Source: Phycisphaerae bacterium (GTDB taxonomy: Bacteria; Planctomycetota; Phycisphaerae; UBA1845; Fen-1342). Taken from it: a stretch of 51,052 bases of DNA. This document shows positions 23,918-31,920 of this stretch, one piece after another (position 1 is the stretch's first letter; every line of letters starts with the position of its first letter). A program made the translations under genes and the position numbers. The stretch covers positions 1-51,052 of the forward strand of contig JAUWNI010000011.1 in NCBI GenBank assembly GCA_030612705.1. Reading direction: 5' to 3'. The notes below the pieces were generated by a model. It saw nothing but the letters and a program-made list of their open reading frames with translations, did not search any database and was not told where the DNA came from.

Positions 23918-24952
23918 CTAATCGGGCTTCTGCTGGTGCGGGTAGATCTTCCGGATCGGCACCACAAGCCTGCGAAACTTCGGATCCGGATCATTCGTGT
24001 AAATCTCGATCGTCGTGCCCTCTTCGGGAAACTCATTGAAAGGCGGCAAATAAACGCGGAGCATGTACGCGGCGAATTCCGAATACGCCGTCGGTTGCTG
24101 CCGCGACAGTTTTCGCACCGTCACGCTCGGCAGGTTGGATTTGAGTTCCGTAATCTCGAACGGCTGCTCCCCCGAGTAATTCAGCCGCAGCGTGCGTGTG
24201 CCGCGTTTCTTCTGCGACGGGACGACGCGCAGGTGATCCGGCCAGACCGAGACGCGCTCCATCGCCCGGGCGCTGATGCTGATCGTCATCGTCGGTAGCC
24301 GCTCGACACCCGTTTCGATCGTCAGCGTAACGCGGTTGTCTCCCAGCTTCAGCGGCGGCTTGATGCCGGCGGATAGCCGATATTTCATTCCCGGCTCGAG
24401 CTCCTCGAGCTTGATTTCAAACGGGACGTCCGGGTCGAGCGGGCGGAGCTTGGGATGCACCTTCTCTTTCAGATTGTTGGTCAACTCGATCGCCTTTGAT
24501 TTCCTGGAGTCCGGCTTGACCCGCCCGAACGCGAGCGCCGCGGCCGGTTCGGCGTCGAAGACGTTCCAGACCTCGCCTTGTAAGACAAATCTTATCTTCG
24601 GCTCGACCGGGTCGTTCGTCATCAGCGTGATGGTCTGCTTAACAACCTTGGCGTTTTTCTTGGTGTCGTACGTCACCGTCATCGTGTCGGTCTCGCCCGG
24701 GGCCAACTCGCTCTTTTGGGGCCTGGCCATCGCGCAGCCGCAGGAGGATCGGATGTTGAGAATTTTGAGCGGGGCGTCGCCGACGTTTCTCAGCTCGATC
24801 TCGATCCGGCAGGGGGCACCGGCCCAGATTTGTCCGAAGTTCCATTCCCGCTGGCTGAGCTCCAGCCGCGGACCGGATTGTGCGTTAACAACATAGTTGC
24901 CCGCCAACAGCACGCCGACCGCAAACAGGCTGATCCATCGTCTCGTAAACAC
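23918..24952 (-). CDS. DUF1573 exported protein
   Basis: A 344-residue exported protein. The GTG at 24952 follows AAGGAG at good spacing, and residues 1-25 are a signal peptide. A DUF1573 domain comes first: FGQIWAGAPCRIEIELRNVG, then 'ILNIRSSCGCAMA' with the conserved Cys pair near residue 70 and 'TYDTKKNAKVVKQTI'. Further immunoglobulin-like strands follow, with a second 'TNDPDPKFRRLVVPI' near the end. Members are abundant in planctomycetes and Bacteroidota; the fold is ASH/MSP-like, and the function is not established. It precedes the symporter gene by 75 bases and may be cotranscribed. Confidence 0.8.
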   Translation of the reverse strand: MFTRRWISLFAVGVLLAGNYVVNAQSGPRLELSQREWNFGQIWAGAPCRIEIELRNVGDAPLKILNIRSSCGCAMARPQKSELAPGETDTMTVTYDTKKNAKVVKQTITLMTNDPVEPKIRFVLQGEVWNVFDAEPAAALAFGRVKPDSRKSKAIELTNNLKEKVHPKLRPLDPDVPFEIKLEELEPGMKYRLSAGIKPPLKLGDNRVTLTIETGVERLPTMTISISARAMERVSVWPDHLRVVPSQKKRGTRTLRLNYSGEQPFEITELKSNLPSVTVRKLSRQQPTAYSEFAAYMLRVYLPPFNEFPEEGTTIEIYTNDPDPKFRRLVVPIRKIYPHQQKPD

Positions 24953-24994
24953 GGCAATTATCTCCTTTGGTGCAATGGCTGATCTTGTCTATGC

Positions 24995-25000
24995 ATTATA
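24995..25000 (-). promoter_or_regulatory. Possible -10 box for the DUF1573 gene
   Basis: A perfect TATAAT in leftward orientation lies 43 bases upstream of the GTG start. The -35 region is poor, so this is a weak call. Confidence 0.3.
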
Positions 25001-25047
25001 TGTCATTCTCGGGAAAAACCGTTTGTATAGCAATGGAGTCAAAGTCC

Positions 25048-25097
25048 CGAGCGCGAGCGGGCGAGAAAAATCCAAGCCCGAAGCGCCAGCGAGGGTT
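25048..25097. repeat. 'Cccgagcgcgagcggg' dispersed repeat
   Basis: gtcccgagcgcgagcgggcg is followed by agcccgaagcgccagcgagg, an imperfect tandem pair. Related phrases end the ROK kinase gene (42.78 kb) and occur near position 105. Confidence 0.6.
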
Positions 25098-25117
25098 GCG
25101 CACTCATTGTTGAGTAA

Positions 25118-25219
25118 GCCCCCAAGCCGGACAACTGGCTTTACTTCGAGAACACGCTTGACCAACTACGCTACGTCGGCGACTTGCCAGTGATTTGTCA
25201 CATGTGGAATGATGGATAA
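25118..25219 (+). pseudogene. Possible C-terminal gene remnant
   Basis: An in-frame stretch after a stop codon reads KPDNWLYFENTLDQLRYVGD and ends CHMWNDG-stop. Its rich, protein-like composition (Trp, Tyr, Phe, Asn) is unlike the Arg/Ala-rich shadow frames of this genome. No start codon or ribosome site belongs to it, and the preceding bases are repeat DNA. It may be the 3' end of a lost gene whose front was replaced by repeats. Chance coding look is possible. Confidence 0.3.
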
Positions 25220-25228
25220 CGAGAAAGG

Positions 25229-25362
25229 TGGCCCACCTCTTTAGAGGTGGGGAACACGAATAGGACTTCGATTCGTGTCCCCCACGGCTAAAGCCATGGG
25301 CCACCCGATCCCTTGGACCCTTGGACCCTTGGTCCCTTTGGTTGCGGCCAACGGCCACGCTA
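25229..25362. repeat. 'Cacggctaaagccatgg' repeat with short tandem units
   Basis: gtggcccacctctttagagg and the later ccacggctaaagccatgggc bracket a variable centre containing 'gaatag...gattcgtgtc'. Three 9-base 'cttggaccc' units follow. Inverted or direct relatives lie at 37.97 and 46.5 kb. Confidence 0.75.
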
Positions 25363-25421
25363 AGTGGCGCTCTTTTACTCCGGTATACGTGTAAGATATG
25401 CTGTGTTCGGGGGTTACGTGC

Positions 25422-25487
25422 CTATGCGTACGACTGCAACGCACCCAACAGGTTCAGAAGCAGGCCGATGAAGAAAAACCAGAACAT
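25422..25487 (-). CDS. 21-residue hydrophobic microprotein
   Basis: Reading leftward, GAGGTGAT (a near-perfect anti-Shine-Dalgarno match) stands five bases before an ATG. The frame reads MFWFFFIGLLLNLLGALQSY followed by Ala and TAG. The product would be a single short membrane-spanning peptide with almost no charge. It is too short for usual gene callers. It lies alone in a 790-base gap, diverging from the TPR glycosyltransferase gene. The strong ribosome site and clean membrane-helix composition support a real gene; function unknown. Confidence 0.5.
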   Translation of the reverse strand: MFWFFFIGLLLNLLGALQSYA

Positions 25488-25741
25488 CAAATCACCTCTT
25501 CAATCCAGGATTTCGCGTTTGCCCGATTAGGCTCCCAACGGCTTAACACCGAAAGTCTGAGAGTTCCCAAGTGTTTTATCGGCAAGCTGGAGGCGTGTCC
25601 TAAATCACGTTGATCGATCTGTAATTGCTGTAATTCCAATTGGTTGTGAGAATTCCGGCTCAAACGGGACGCCGCTGTTGTTGCGGCCATGCTTGCCTAC
25701 TAAACTCGGCCGCAACGCGTAAACCGAAACGACGGCATCAG

Positions 25742-27982
25742 GTGACAGCACACGTGAACGACGCCAACGGCACCGCCGACAAACTCGATCAGCCCAGTTC
25801 CCTGGGAACGCACCGGGGTGCCAAGTGGTGGAGCATTACGATCGGCGTCGCGCTCGTCGCCGCGACCGTCGCCGCGTACATCCCCGCGCTGGAGTCCGGC
25901 TACGTCTGGGATGACCCGCAATATCTGCACGAGAACAGTTTCGTACTGAAGCCGGACGGTCTGTCGGCAATCTGGGAGCTGCGCTACGACCGCAACGCGG
26001 GACAGCTTCGGATCAACACGCCGCAATACTATCCGCTCGTCTACACGTTTTTCTGGGCCGAGCACCGGCTGTGGGGGTTGGCGCCGGCGGGATACCACGT
26101 CGTCAACGTGCTGCTGCACGCGTTCAGCGCGCTGCTGATTTGGCGGATCGCCCGTCGGCTGGGCATCCCGGCGGGCTGGTTCATCGCCGCCGTGTTCGCC
26201 CTGCACCCGGTGCAGGTCGAGTCTGTCGCATGGATCACCGAACGCAAGAACGTTCTTTCCGGGGTTTTCTACCTGTTGGCATTGCTGGCCGCGTTGAATT
26301 ATCTGGAGCGGGGGCGGGCGCGTTGGTACGTTGCCGGCTTGGCACTGTTTGTCGCGGCGCTGCTGAGCAAGACCGTGACGTGCTCGTTGCCTATCGTAAT
26401 CCTACTGGTTCGCTGGTACCAGACTCGACGGGTCACACGCCGCGACTGGGTCCTCGTGGCACCGATGCTGGTCATCGGCCTGATGGCGGGACTGTTGACC
26501 GCTTACCTGGAGCGGACGCACGTCGGGACCTCGCATGTCGAGTGGAGTGAAGGCTTCTTCGAACGGGCACTGCTCATCGCGCCGCGCGCGTTCTGGTTCT
26601 ACGCCGGCAAGATCGCCTGGCCGCATCCGTTGATCTTCATCTACCCGCGCTGGGAAGCGAACGCCGCAGCCTGGACATCCTATCTGCCATTGGTTGGAAC
26701 GCTGCTCGCCGTGACAATCGCGGCGGGGGGGATTCGACGCTTCGGCTGGGGGCCGCTATTGCTGCTGGCCTACAGCGGAGTGACGCTGTTTCCGGCACTG
26801 GGGTTCTTCGAGGTATACCCGCACCGCTTTTCGTGGGTCGCGGACCACTTTCAATACCTCGGCTGCCTGGGGTTTATCATCCTCTACACCGTAATCGTGC
26901 CATGGTTTGCCGCCCACCTGGCGTCGTCGCGGAAGTTCGTGGGCCTGGGGAGAGCGGCGGGGGTTTGCGTGTTACTTGCACTGGCCGTCTTGACCTTCCG
27001 GCAAAGTCGCAGCTATGAGAACGAGGAACGCCTCTGGACGGATACGTTGGCGGCCAATCCGGACGCCTGGATCGCCTCGCTGAACCTGGCGAACATGGCC
27101 GCCGAACGCGGACGTTACAACCGGGCGGCGGAGTATTTCGAGCAGGCCGCGAGACACCCGGCAATTCGGGCGGCGGCTTACGGCAATTGGGGGATGGCCC
27201 TGCTGCGACTTCAGCGCATGGATGGGGCGATTGCCAAGTTCCAGAAAGCGCTCGAAGTCGATCCCGAAGACGCCCAGGCACTTGCCGGGCTGGCGACGGC
27301 GTACCGCGGCATTGGTCGGCTCGATGAGGCCGAACGAACGTATCAGCAGGCCTTGCGGCTCGATCCGCAAGGCTCGATGGCCCGGCTGAACCTGGCACTG
27401 CTGTATTCGCAACAACAACGCTGGACCGAGTCGGAAGAATGTCTACAAGACGGCCTGCGGATTCAGCCGCGCAACGAAGAGCTGCGGGTCTTTTACGCGA
27501 AGCTGCTGACACAGATTGGTCGCTGGGATGAAGCGGTTGCGTATTACCGGACCGTCTTGCCGGAAAGACTCTTTGCGCTGGACGCGTTGTCGACGTACGT
27601 CGAGGCACTATGTCACGGCGGAGAGTACGCCGAGGCGTTCGAGGTCTGCCGACAGCGGCTGGCCGAGGTGCCGAACGATGCCCGCGCGCTGCGAGCGCTG
27701 GCCCGGTTGCGGGCGAGCTGTCCGGTGGACGCGCTGCGCGACGGGGCGGAAGCGGTCCGCATCGCCACGAGGCTTGTGAGAGCGACCGGTGAGGATCCGC
27801 TGATGTTGGACACGCTCGCCCGCGCGCAGGCGGAGGTTGGCAATTTCACGGCGGCCGTCGCGACGGCGGAGCGGGCCCTGCGAGCCGCCGAACGAAAAGA
27901 CATGACCGATCTGGCTAAGGAAATCGAGGCTCGTCTCCAACTATTCCGTCACAATAAACCCTATCGAGATGTAGTGCCGTAA
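25742..27982 (+). CDS. TMTC-like membrane glycosyltransferase with TPR repeats
   Basis: A roughly 746-residue protein. The N-terminal half has about ten membrane segments with an early luminal 'YVWDDPQYL' (near 70-78), the acidic DD motif of GT-C/PMT-like enzymes, and 'FALHPVQVESVAWITERKNVLSG', typical of bacterial TMTC-like proteins. From about residue 465 on it carries at least six TPR units (e.g. 'AYGNWGMALLRLQRMDGAIAKFQKALEVDPED'). By family it may transfer a sugar from a lipid-linked donor to exported protein, but bacterial members are uncharacterised. The GTG at 25742 is chosen to place the first membrane helix near the N-terminus; TTG 25640 or GTG 25754 are alternatives and no clear ribosome site decides. 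Confidence 0.75.
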   Translation: MTAHVNDANGTADKLDQPSSLGTHRGAKWWSITIGVALVAATVAAYIPALESGYVWDDPQYLHENSFVLKPDGLSAIWELRYDRNAGQLRINTPQYYPLVYTFFWAEHRLWGLAPAGYHVVNVLLHAFSALLIWRIARRLGIPAGWFIAAVFALHPVQVESVAWITERKNVLSGVFYLLALLAALNYLERGRARWYVAGLALFVAALLSKTVTCSLPIVILLVRWYQTRRVTRRDWVLVAPMLVIGLMAGLLTAYLERTHVGTSHVEWSEGFFERALLIAPRAFWFYAGKIAWPHPLIFIYPRWEANAAAWTSYLPLVGTLLAVTIAAGGIRRFGWGPLLLLAYSGVTLFPALGFFEVYPHRFSWVADHFQYLGCLGFIILYTVIVPWFAAHLASSRKFVGLGRAAGVCVLLALAVLTFRQSRSYENEERLWTDTLAANPDAWIASLNLANMAAERGRYNRAAEYFEQAARHPAIRAAAYGNWGMALLRLQRMDGAIAKFQKALEVDPEDAQALAGLATAYRGIGRLDEAERTYQQALRLDPQGSMARLNLALLYSQQQRWTESEECLQDGLRIQPRNEELRVFYAKLLTQIGRWDEAVAYYRTVLPERLFALDALSTYVEALCHGGEYAEAFEVCRQRLAEVPNDARALRALARLRASCPVDALRDGAEAVRIATRLVRATGEDPLMLDTLARAQAEVGNFTAAVATAERALRAAERKDMTDLAKEIEARLQLFRHNKPYRDVVP

Positions 27983-28015
27983 CCGTGCGTGGACTCTGAT
28001 CGGCGGACCTGCTAT

Positions 28016-30328
28016 ATGTCGGGCATGAAGACTCGCAACGCCCGGACCGATCCCGTGCTGGCGGACTTGAACGATCCGCAGCGCCGGGCCGTCATGCACC
28101 GCGACGGTCCGTTGCTGGTGCTCGCCGGCCCCGGCAGCGGCAAGACCCGCGTGATTACCCGTCGGGCGGCCTACCTGGTTCACACCGGCGTGTCGGCACG
28201 CCACATTCTCGCGATCACGTTCACCAACAAGGCCGCCGACGAGATGAAGAAGCGGATCGAAGTGCTGGGCGTGGCCGGGGGGATGTGGGTATATACGTTT
28301 CACGCGTTGGGGGTGCGGCTGTTGCGTGAGTTCGGCCCGCTGGGCCGCGTGCGGCCGGGCTTTACGATCTATGACGAGGCGGATCGAAAACGTGTCATCA
28401 AAGACGCGCTGGCGATCTGCAAGATCAGCCCGGAGCTACTCAAGCCGGAGGCTGCCCAGGCGAAGATCAGCGACGCGAAGAATCGCCTGAAGCGGCCGCA
28501 AGCTTTTCTGGAAAGTGCGGATTTCTTCGAGCAGCGGATGATCGGCCGGGTATACGAAGCGTACGAGCAACTGCTCGAACAGCGCAACGCGGTCGATTTC
28601 GACGACTTGCTGATGCGTGTCGCGATCGTGCTGCGCGGCCATCCGGAGATCACCGAGCGGCTGAACAAACGCTTCCGCTACGTTCTGATCGACGAATATC
28701 AGGACACCAACCACGCCCAGTACCTGATCGCCAGGCATCTTTCACAGCATCACCGCAACATCTGCGCGACCGGCGATCCCGACCAGAGCATCTATGGCTG
28801 GCGCGGGGCGGACATCAGGAACATCCTCGAGTTCGAGCGCGACTATCCCGACGCCGTCGTCGTCCGGCTCGAACAGAACTACCGCTCGACCGGCAACATT
28901 CTGAAGGCCGCGTCGAAGCTGATCCGCTGCAATCGGCGACGTAAGCACAAGGATTTGTGGACCGACCGGGGCGAGGGCGAGCCGATCAACGTCTGGCGGT
29001 TCGAGGAGGGGTACGACGAGGCCGAGCGGATCGCCGACACGATTGTCGAGCTGCACAAAGAGGGTCGCTCGTACAACGATTTCGCACTGATGTATCGCGT
29101 CAACGCGATTTCACGCGGGTTGGAAGAGTCGCTGCGGCATCGGGGAATTCCGTACAAAATCGCCCGCGGCGTCGAGTTCTACAACCGCAAGGAGATCAGG
29201 GACACGCTGGCGTATCTGCGCGTGCTGGTCAACCCGACCGACACGGTCGCCCTGCTGCGGATCGTCAACACACCCACGCGCGGAATCGGCAAGACCACCA
29301 TCACGCGGCTCGTCGAGGCTGCCAATGACGCGGACCGGCCGCTGCTAGAAGTGATGCGCGCCGCGGCATCGGTGTCGGCGCTCAAGCCGGCCGCCGCCGC
29401 CCGCGTGCAAAAATTCGTCGAGCTGATCGATCAGCTCCAGGCGTTTGCCGGCGGCTCGGTTGCCGACGCCGTCAGCAACACGCTCGCGCTGTCCGGGCTC
29501 GAAGCCGACCTGCGGAAGGCAGAGGAGGAGGGCGGCGAGGATCGGCTGGCGAACGTGGAAGAGCTGGTGACCGCCGCCAAACGCTATGAAGACGAGGCCG
29601 AGCAGCCGACGCTGGAGGACTTCTTGCAACGAGTGGCGTTGACCAGCGACCAGGACGCGGTGGACGAATCGGCGGGGGTGGTGCTGCTGATGACGCTGCA
29701 CGCCGCCAAGGGCCTCGAATTCCCGGTCGTGTTCATCGTCGGGCTCGAGGAAGGGATGTTGCCGCACGAACGCTCGCTGTACGAGGGCGACGTCGAGGAA
29801 GAGCGGCGGTTGTGCTTTGTCGGCATCACCCGGGCCCGGGAGCGGCTGTATCTCTCGCACGCGGAGCAGCGCTTGCTGCGCGGGGCAATGCTGCCGCGTT
29901 GCGAATCGCAGTTTCTCGCCGAGTTGCCGGACGAGGTCATCGCCTGGGAGAACTTCGACAATGAGTCGGACGGGGAATCGAGTTTCGGCGACGGGTTCAT
30001 CCCGCTCGACGATCACCGGCCCCAGGAACGACTCCAGCGGCGATCGAGTAAGAGTCGTGCCAAACGGCGACGTGAATTCGACGACGAGCCGACCTTTTCA
30101 CCGGACGACCCCACCGGCCGCGTGCTGCGGTTGACGTCAAGTTCGCCTTATGCCGACTGGCAACCCGGCATGTTGGTCCGTCACGAAACCTTCGGCGTCG
30201 GCACGTTGCAGTGGATTCGGCCCGGCGATGGACAAACCCGGGCGTCGATCCAATTCGCCCGCCACGGCCGGAAGACGTTCATTCTCGAACTCGCCCCCGT
30301 TCACAAGCTACAACGCGGGTCGGTTTGA
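28016..30328 (+). CDS. pcrA: UvrD/PcrA-type SF1A DNA helicase
   Basis: A 770-residue helicase. Q motif LNDPQRRAV (18-26), Walker A AGPGSGKT (37-44), motif Ia TFTNKAADEM (68-77), Walker B IDEYQDTN (225-232), motif III GDPDQSIYGWRGAD, motif IV LEQNYRS, motif V MTLHAAKGLEF and motif VI VGITRARERL are all recognisable in order. The acidic linker (about 640-700) and the C-terminal 'VRHETFGVGTLQWI' small barrel match the PcrA Tudor-like RNA polymerase-binding tail. It unwinds 3'-5' in nucleotide excision repair and replication-fork maintenance. The start is uncertain: ATG 28016 or ATG 28025, both without a clear ribosome site. It follows the TPR gene by 33 bases. Confidence 0.93.
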   Translation: MSGMKTRNARTDPVLADLNDPQRRAVMHRDGPLLVLAGPGSGKTRVITRRAAYLVHTGVSARHILAITFTNKAADEMKKRIEVLGVAGGMWVYTFHALGVRLLREFGPLGRVRPGFTIYDEADRKRVIKDALAICKISPELLKPEAAQAKISDAKNRLKRPQAFLESADFFEQRMIGRVYEAYEQLLEQRNAVDFDDLLMRVAIVLRGHPEITERLNKRFRYVLIDEYQDTNHAQYLIARHLSQHHRNICATGDPDQSIYGWRGADIRNILEFERDYPDAVVVRLEQNYRSTGNILKAASKLIRCNRRRKHKDLWTDRGEGEPINVWRFEEGYDEAERIADTIVELHKEGRSYNDFALMYRVNAISRGLEESLRHRGIPYKIARGVEFYNRKEIRDTLAYLRVLVNPTDTVALLRIVNTPTRGIGKTTITRLVEAANDADRPLLEVMRAAASVSALKPAAAARVQKFVELIDQLQAFAGGSVADAVSNTLALSGLEADLRKAEEEGGEDRLANVEELVTAAKRYEDEAEQPTLEDFLQRVALTSDQDAVDESAGVVLLMTLHAAKGLEFPVVFIVGLEEGMLPHERSLYEGDVEEERRLCFVGITRARERLYLSHAEQRLLRGAMLPRCESQFLAELPDEVIAWENFDNESDGESSFGDGFIPLDDHRPQERLQRRSSKSRAKRRREFDDEPTFSPDDPTGRVLRLTSSSPYADWQPGMLVRHETFGVGTLQWIRPGDGQTRASIQFARHGRKTFILELAPVHKLQRGSV

Positions 30329-30393
30329 CCGATTGCGGAAACCCGCCGATCCGCTTATGCTGATTTAGGCAGGTGGTGGTCGATGTGAAAGTG

Positions 30394-30451
30394 TGTCACA
30401 GCCGCCCTCGGCTGTGACAATTCGGCTGGCGAGGCGCCGGCCGCTACAGGC
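30394..30451. repeat. Palindromic repeats abutting a gene start
   Basis: gtcacagccgccctcggctgtgac (30396-30419) and ggctggcgaggcgccggcc are the reverse complements of phrases in the 10.3 kb cluster. The cluster ends about eight bases before the phosphatase ATG. Confidence 0.75.
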
Positions 30452-30458
30452 ATGCTTC

Positions 30459-31706
30459 ATGTCCCAACTTGAGCAAGAAAACGAAAACCTTCGGCGGATC
30501 CTCGACATCGCCCGTTACATGGCGGTCACGACCGACCTCGACGTGCTGCTGGGGACGATCGTTGAAGCGGCATGCGAGGTGCTCGATTGCGACCGCGCCA
30601 CCATTTTTCTATACGATTCCACGACGAACGAACTTTACAGCCGGGTTGCCAAGGGGGTCGATGCGATTCGCTTTCCGGCGGACAAGGGTATCGCCGGCCA
30701 GGCGGCCCAGGAGCGTGACTGCGTCAACGTCCCCGACGCCTACGCCGACGCCCGTTTCAACCCCGAAGTTGATAAGGAGACCGGCTACAACACCCGCAAC
30801 CTGCTGACCTTCCCGCTCGAAAATATCCAAGGCAACCTGATCGGCGTTTTGCAGGCACTCAACAAGAAGGACAAACCGTTCGGCGGCGAGGATGAAGAAC
30901 TGGCGCGCGTGCTGAGCGCCCAGGCGGGCGTGGCGCTCGATCGCGGGCGCCTGCTCGAGCAATTTGCCGAGAAGCAGCGGATGCAGCGCGACCTCGACAT
31001 CGCCCGCGAAATCCAGCAGGCCCTCTTTCCCAAACAGAACCCGGTCGTTGAAGGTTACGAAATCGCCGGCTGGAACCGCTCGGCGGACGAGACCGGCGGC
31101 GACGCGTACGACTTCATCCGGCTCGACGACGGCCGCCTGGCGATCTGCCTGGCCGACGCGACCGGCCACGGGATTGGGGCCGCCCTGCTGATCGCCCAGG
31201 GTCGCTCGTTGCTGCGGGCGATGCTGTCGGTTACACAGGATTTGCCGACGATCGCCGGCGGCGTCAACGACCTCCTCGCCGAGGACCTAGCCGACGACCG
31301 CTTCGTCACCGCCTTCATCGGAATCCTCGACCCTCAAGCGCATACCATCGAGTACATCTCAGGCGGCCAGGGCCCGCTGATCCTGGTCGGTCCGGACGGC
31401 GTGGAGAACCGTACGGCCAATGCCATGCCGTTCGCGGTGATTCCGGAGATTGAATACGAGCCGCCGAAACGCTTCGACTTTTCCCCCGGTGCTACGCTCG
31501 TCCTGCTGACCGACGGGTTCTATGAAGCCGCCGACCCGCGGAAGGAACAGTTCGGCGAAGACCGCGTGATCGAGTTCGTCAAACAAAAAGCCGCCCTCCC
31601 GCTCGTGCAGTTAATCGAAGGGCTCCAGGCCGATGTGGAGACGTTTACCCAGGGCTGCCCGCAGGCGGACGACCTCACAGCAGTCTTGATTCGCCGAAAT
31701 CGCTGA
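30459..31706 (+). CDS. GAF-domain PP2C/SpoIIE (RsbU-like) serine phosphatase
   Basis: A 415-residue cytoplasmic protein. A short coiled start (LEQENENLRRILDIARYM) leads into a GAF sensor domain (about 20-165; FPADKGIAGQAAQERDCVNV and 'LLTFPLENIQGNLIGVLQALNK'). A helical linker with 'DLDIAREIQQALFP', the standard lead-in to SpoIIE domains, precedes the PP2C fold, whose metal-binding aspartates appear in ADETGGDAYDF, LADATGHGIGAAL, LLTDGFYEA and CPQADDLTAVLI. It should dephosphorylate a STAS protein in a partner-switching pathway; the STAS/HATPase pair at 20.1-21 kb is a candidate partner. The ATG at 30459 is used because upstream in-frame codons are repeat DNA. Confidence 0.9.
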   Translation: MSQLEQENENLRRILDIARYMAVTTDLDVLLGTIVEAACEVLDCDRATIFLYDSTTNELYSRVAKGVDAIRFPADKGIAGQAAQERDCVNVPDAYADARFNPEVDKETGYNTRNLLTFPLENIQGNLIGVLQALNKKDKPFGGEDEELARVLSAQAGVALDRGRLLEQFAEKQRMQRDLDIAREIQQALFPKQNPVVEGYEIAGWNRSADETGGDAYDFIRLDDGRLAICLADATGHGIGAALLIAQGRSLLRAMLSVTQDLPTIAGGVNDLLAEDLADDRFVTAFIGILDPQAHTIEYISGGQGPLILVGPDGVENRTANAMPFAVIPEIEYEPPKRFDFSPGATLVLLTDGFYEAADPRKEQFGEDRVIEFVKQKAALPLVQLIEGLQADVETFTQGCPQADDLTAVLIRRNR

Positions 31707-31763
31707 ACTATTGCAATTCCGTCCCCCGCCCGTCTAGACTAATGTAGCGGTTGCTACCAAACT

Positions 31764-31893
31764 CGAAGAGCCGCGGACTTTAGTCCGCCCGGTCCTTCGG
31801 GAAGGGTAAATGCTACTCCCCGCGGCGCCGAGCGGGCTGAAGCCCGCGGCTCCTCGGGCTGAACCCTTCAAAGCAACACTGACGGAGCACTAA
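31764..31893. repeat. Inverted copy of repeat R1 interrupted by another repeat
   Basis: The outer parts match the reverse complement of 21461-21529 (cgaagagccgcggactttag at the left, aaagcaacactgac and agcact at the right). About 61 extra bases sit inside the palindrome, including gcgggctgaagcccgc, the element also found in mqnA. This is a nested insertion. Confidence 0.8.
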
Positions 31894-31920
31894 CGGGGAA
31901 GTGATGGAAGGAGCGCGACG

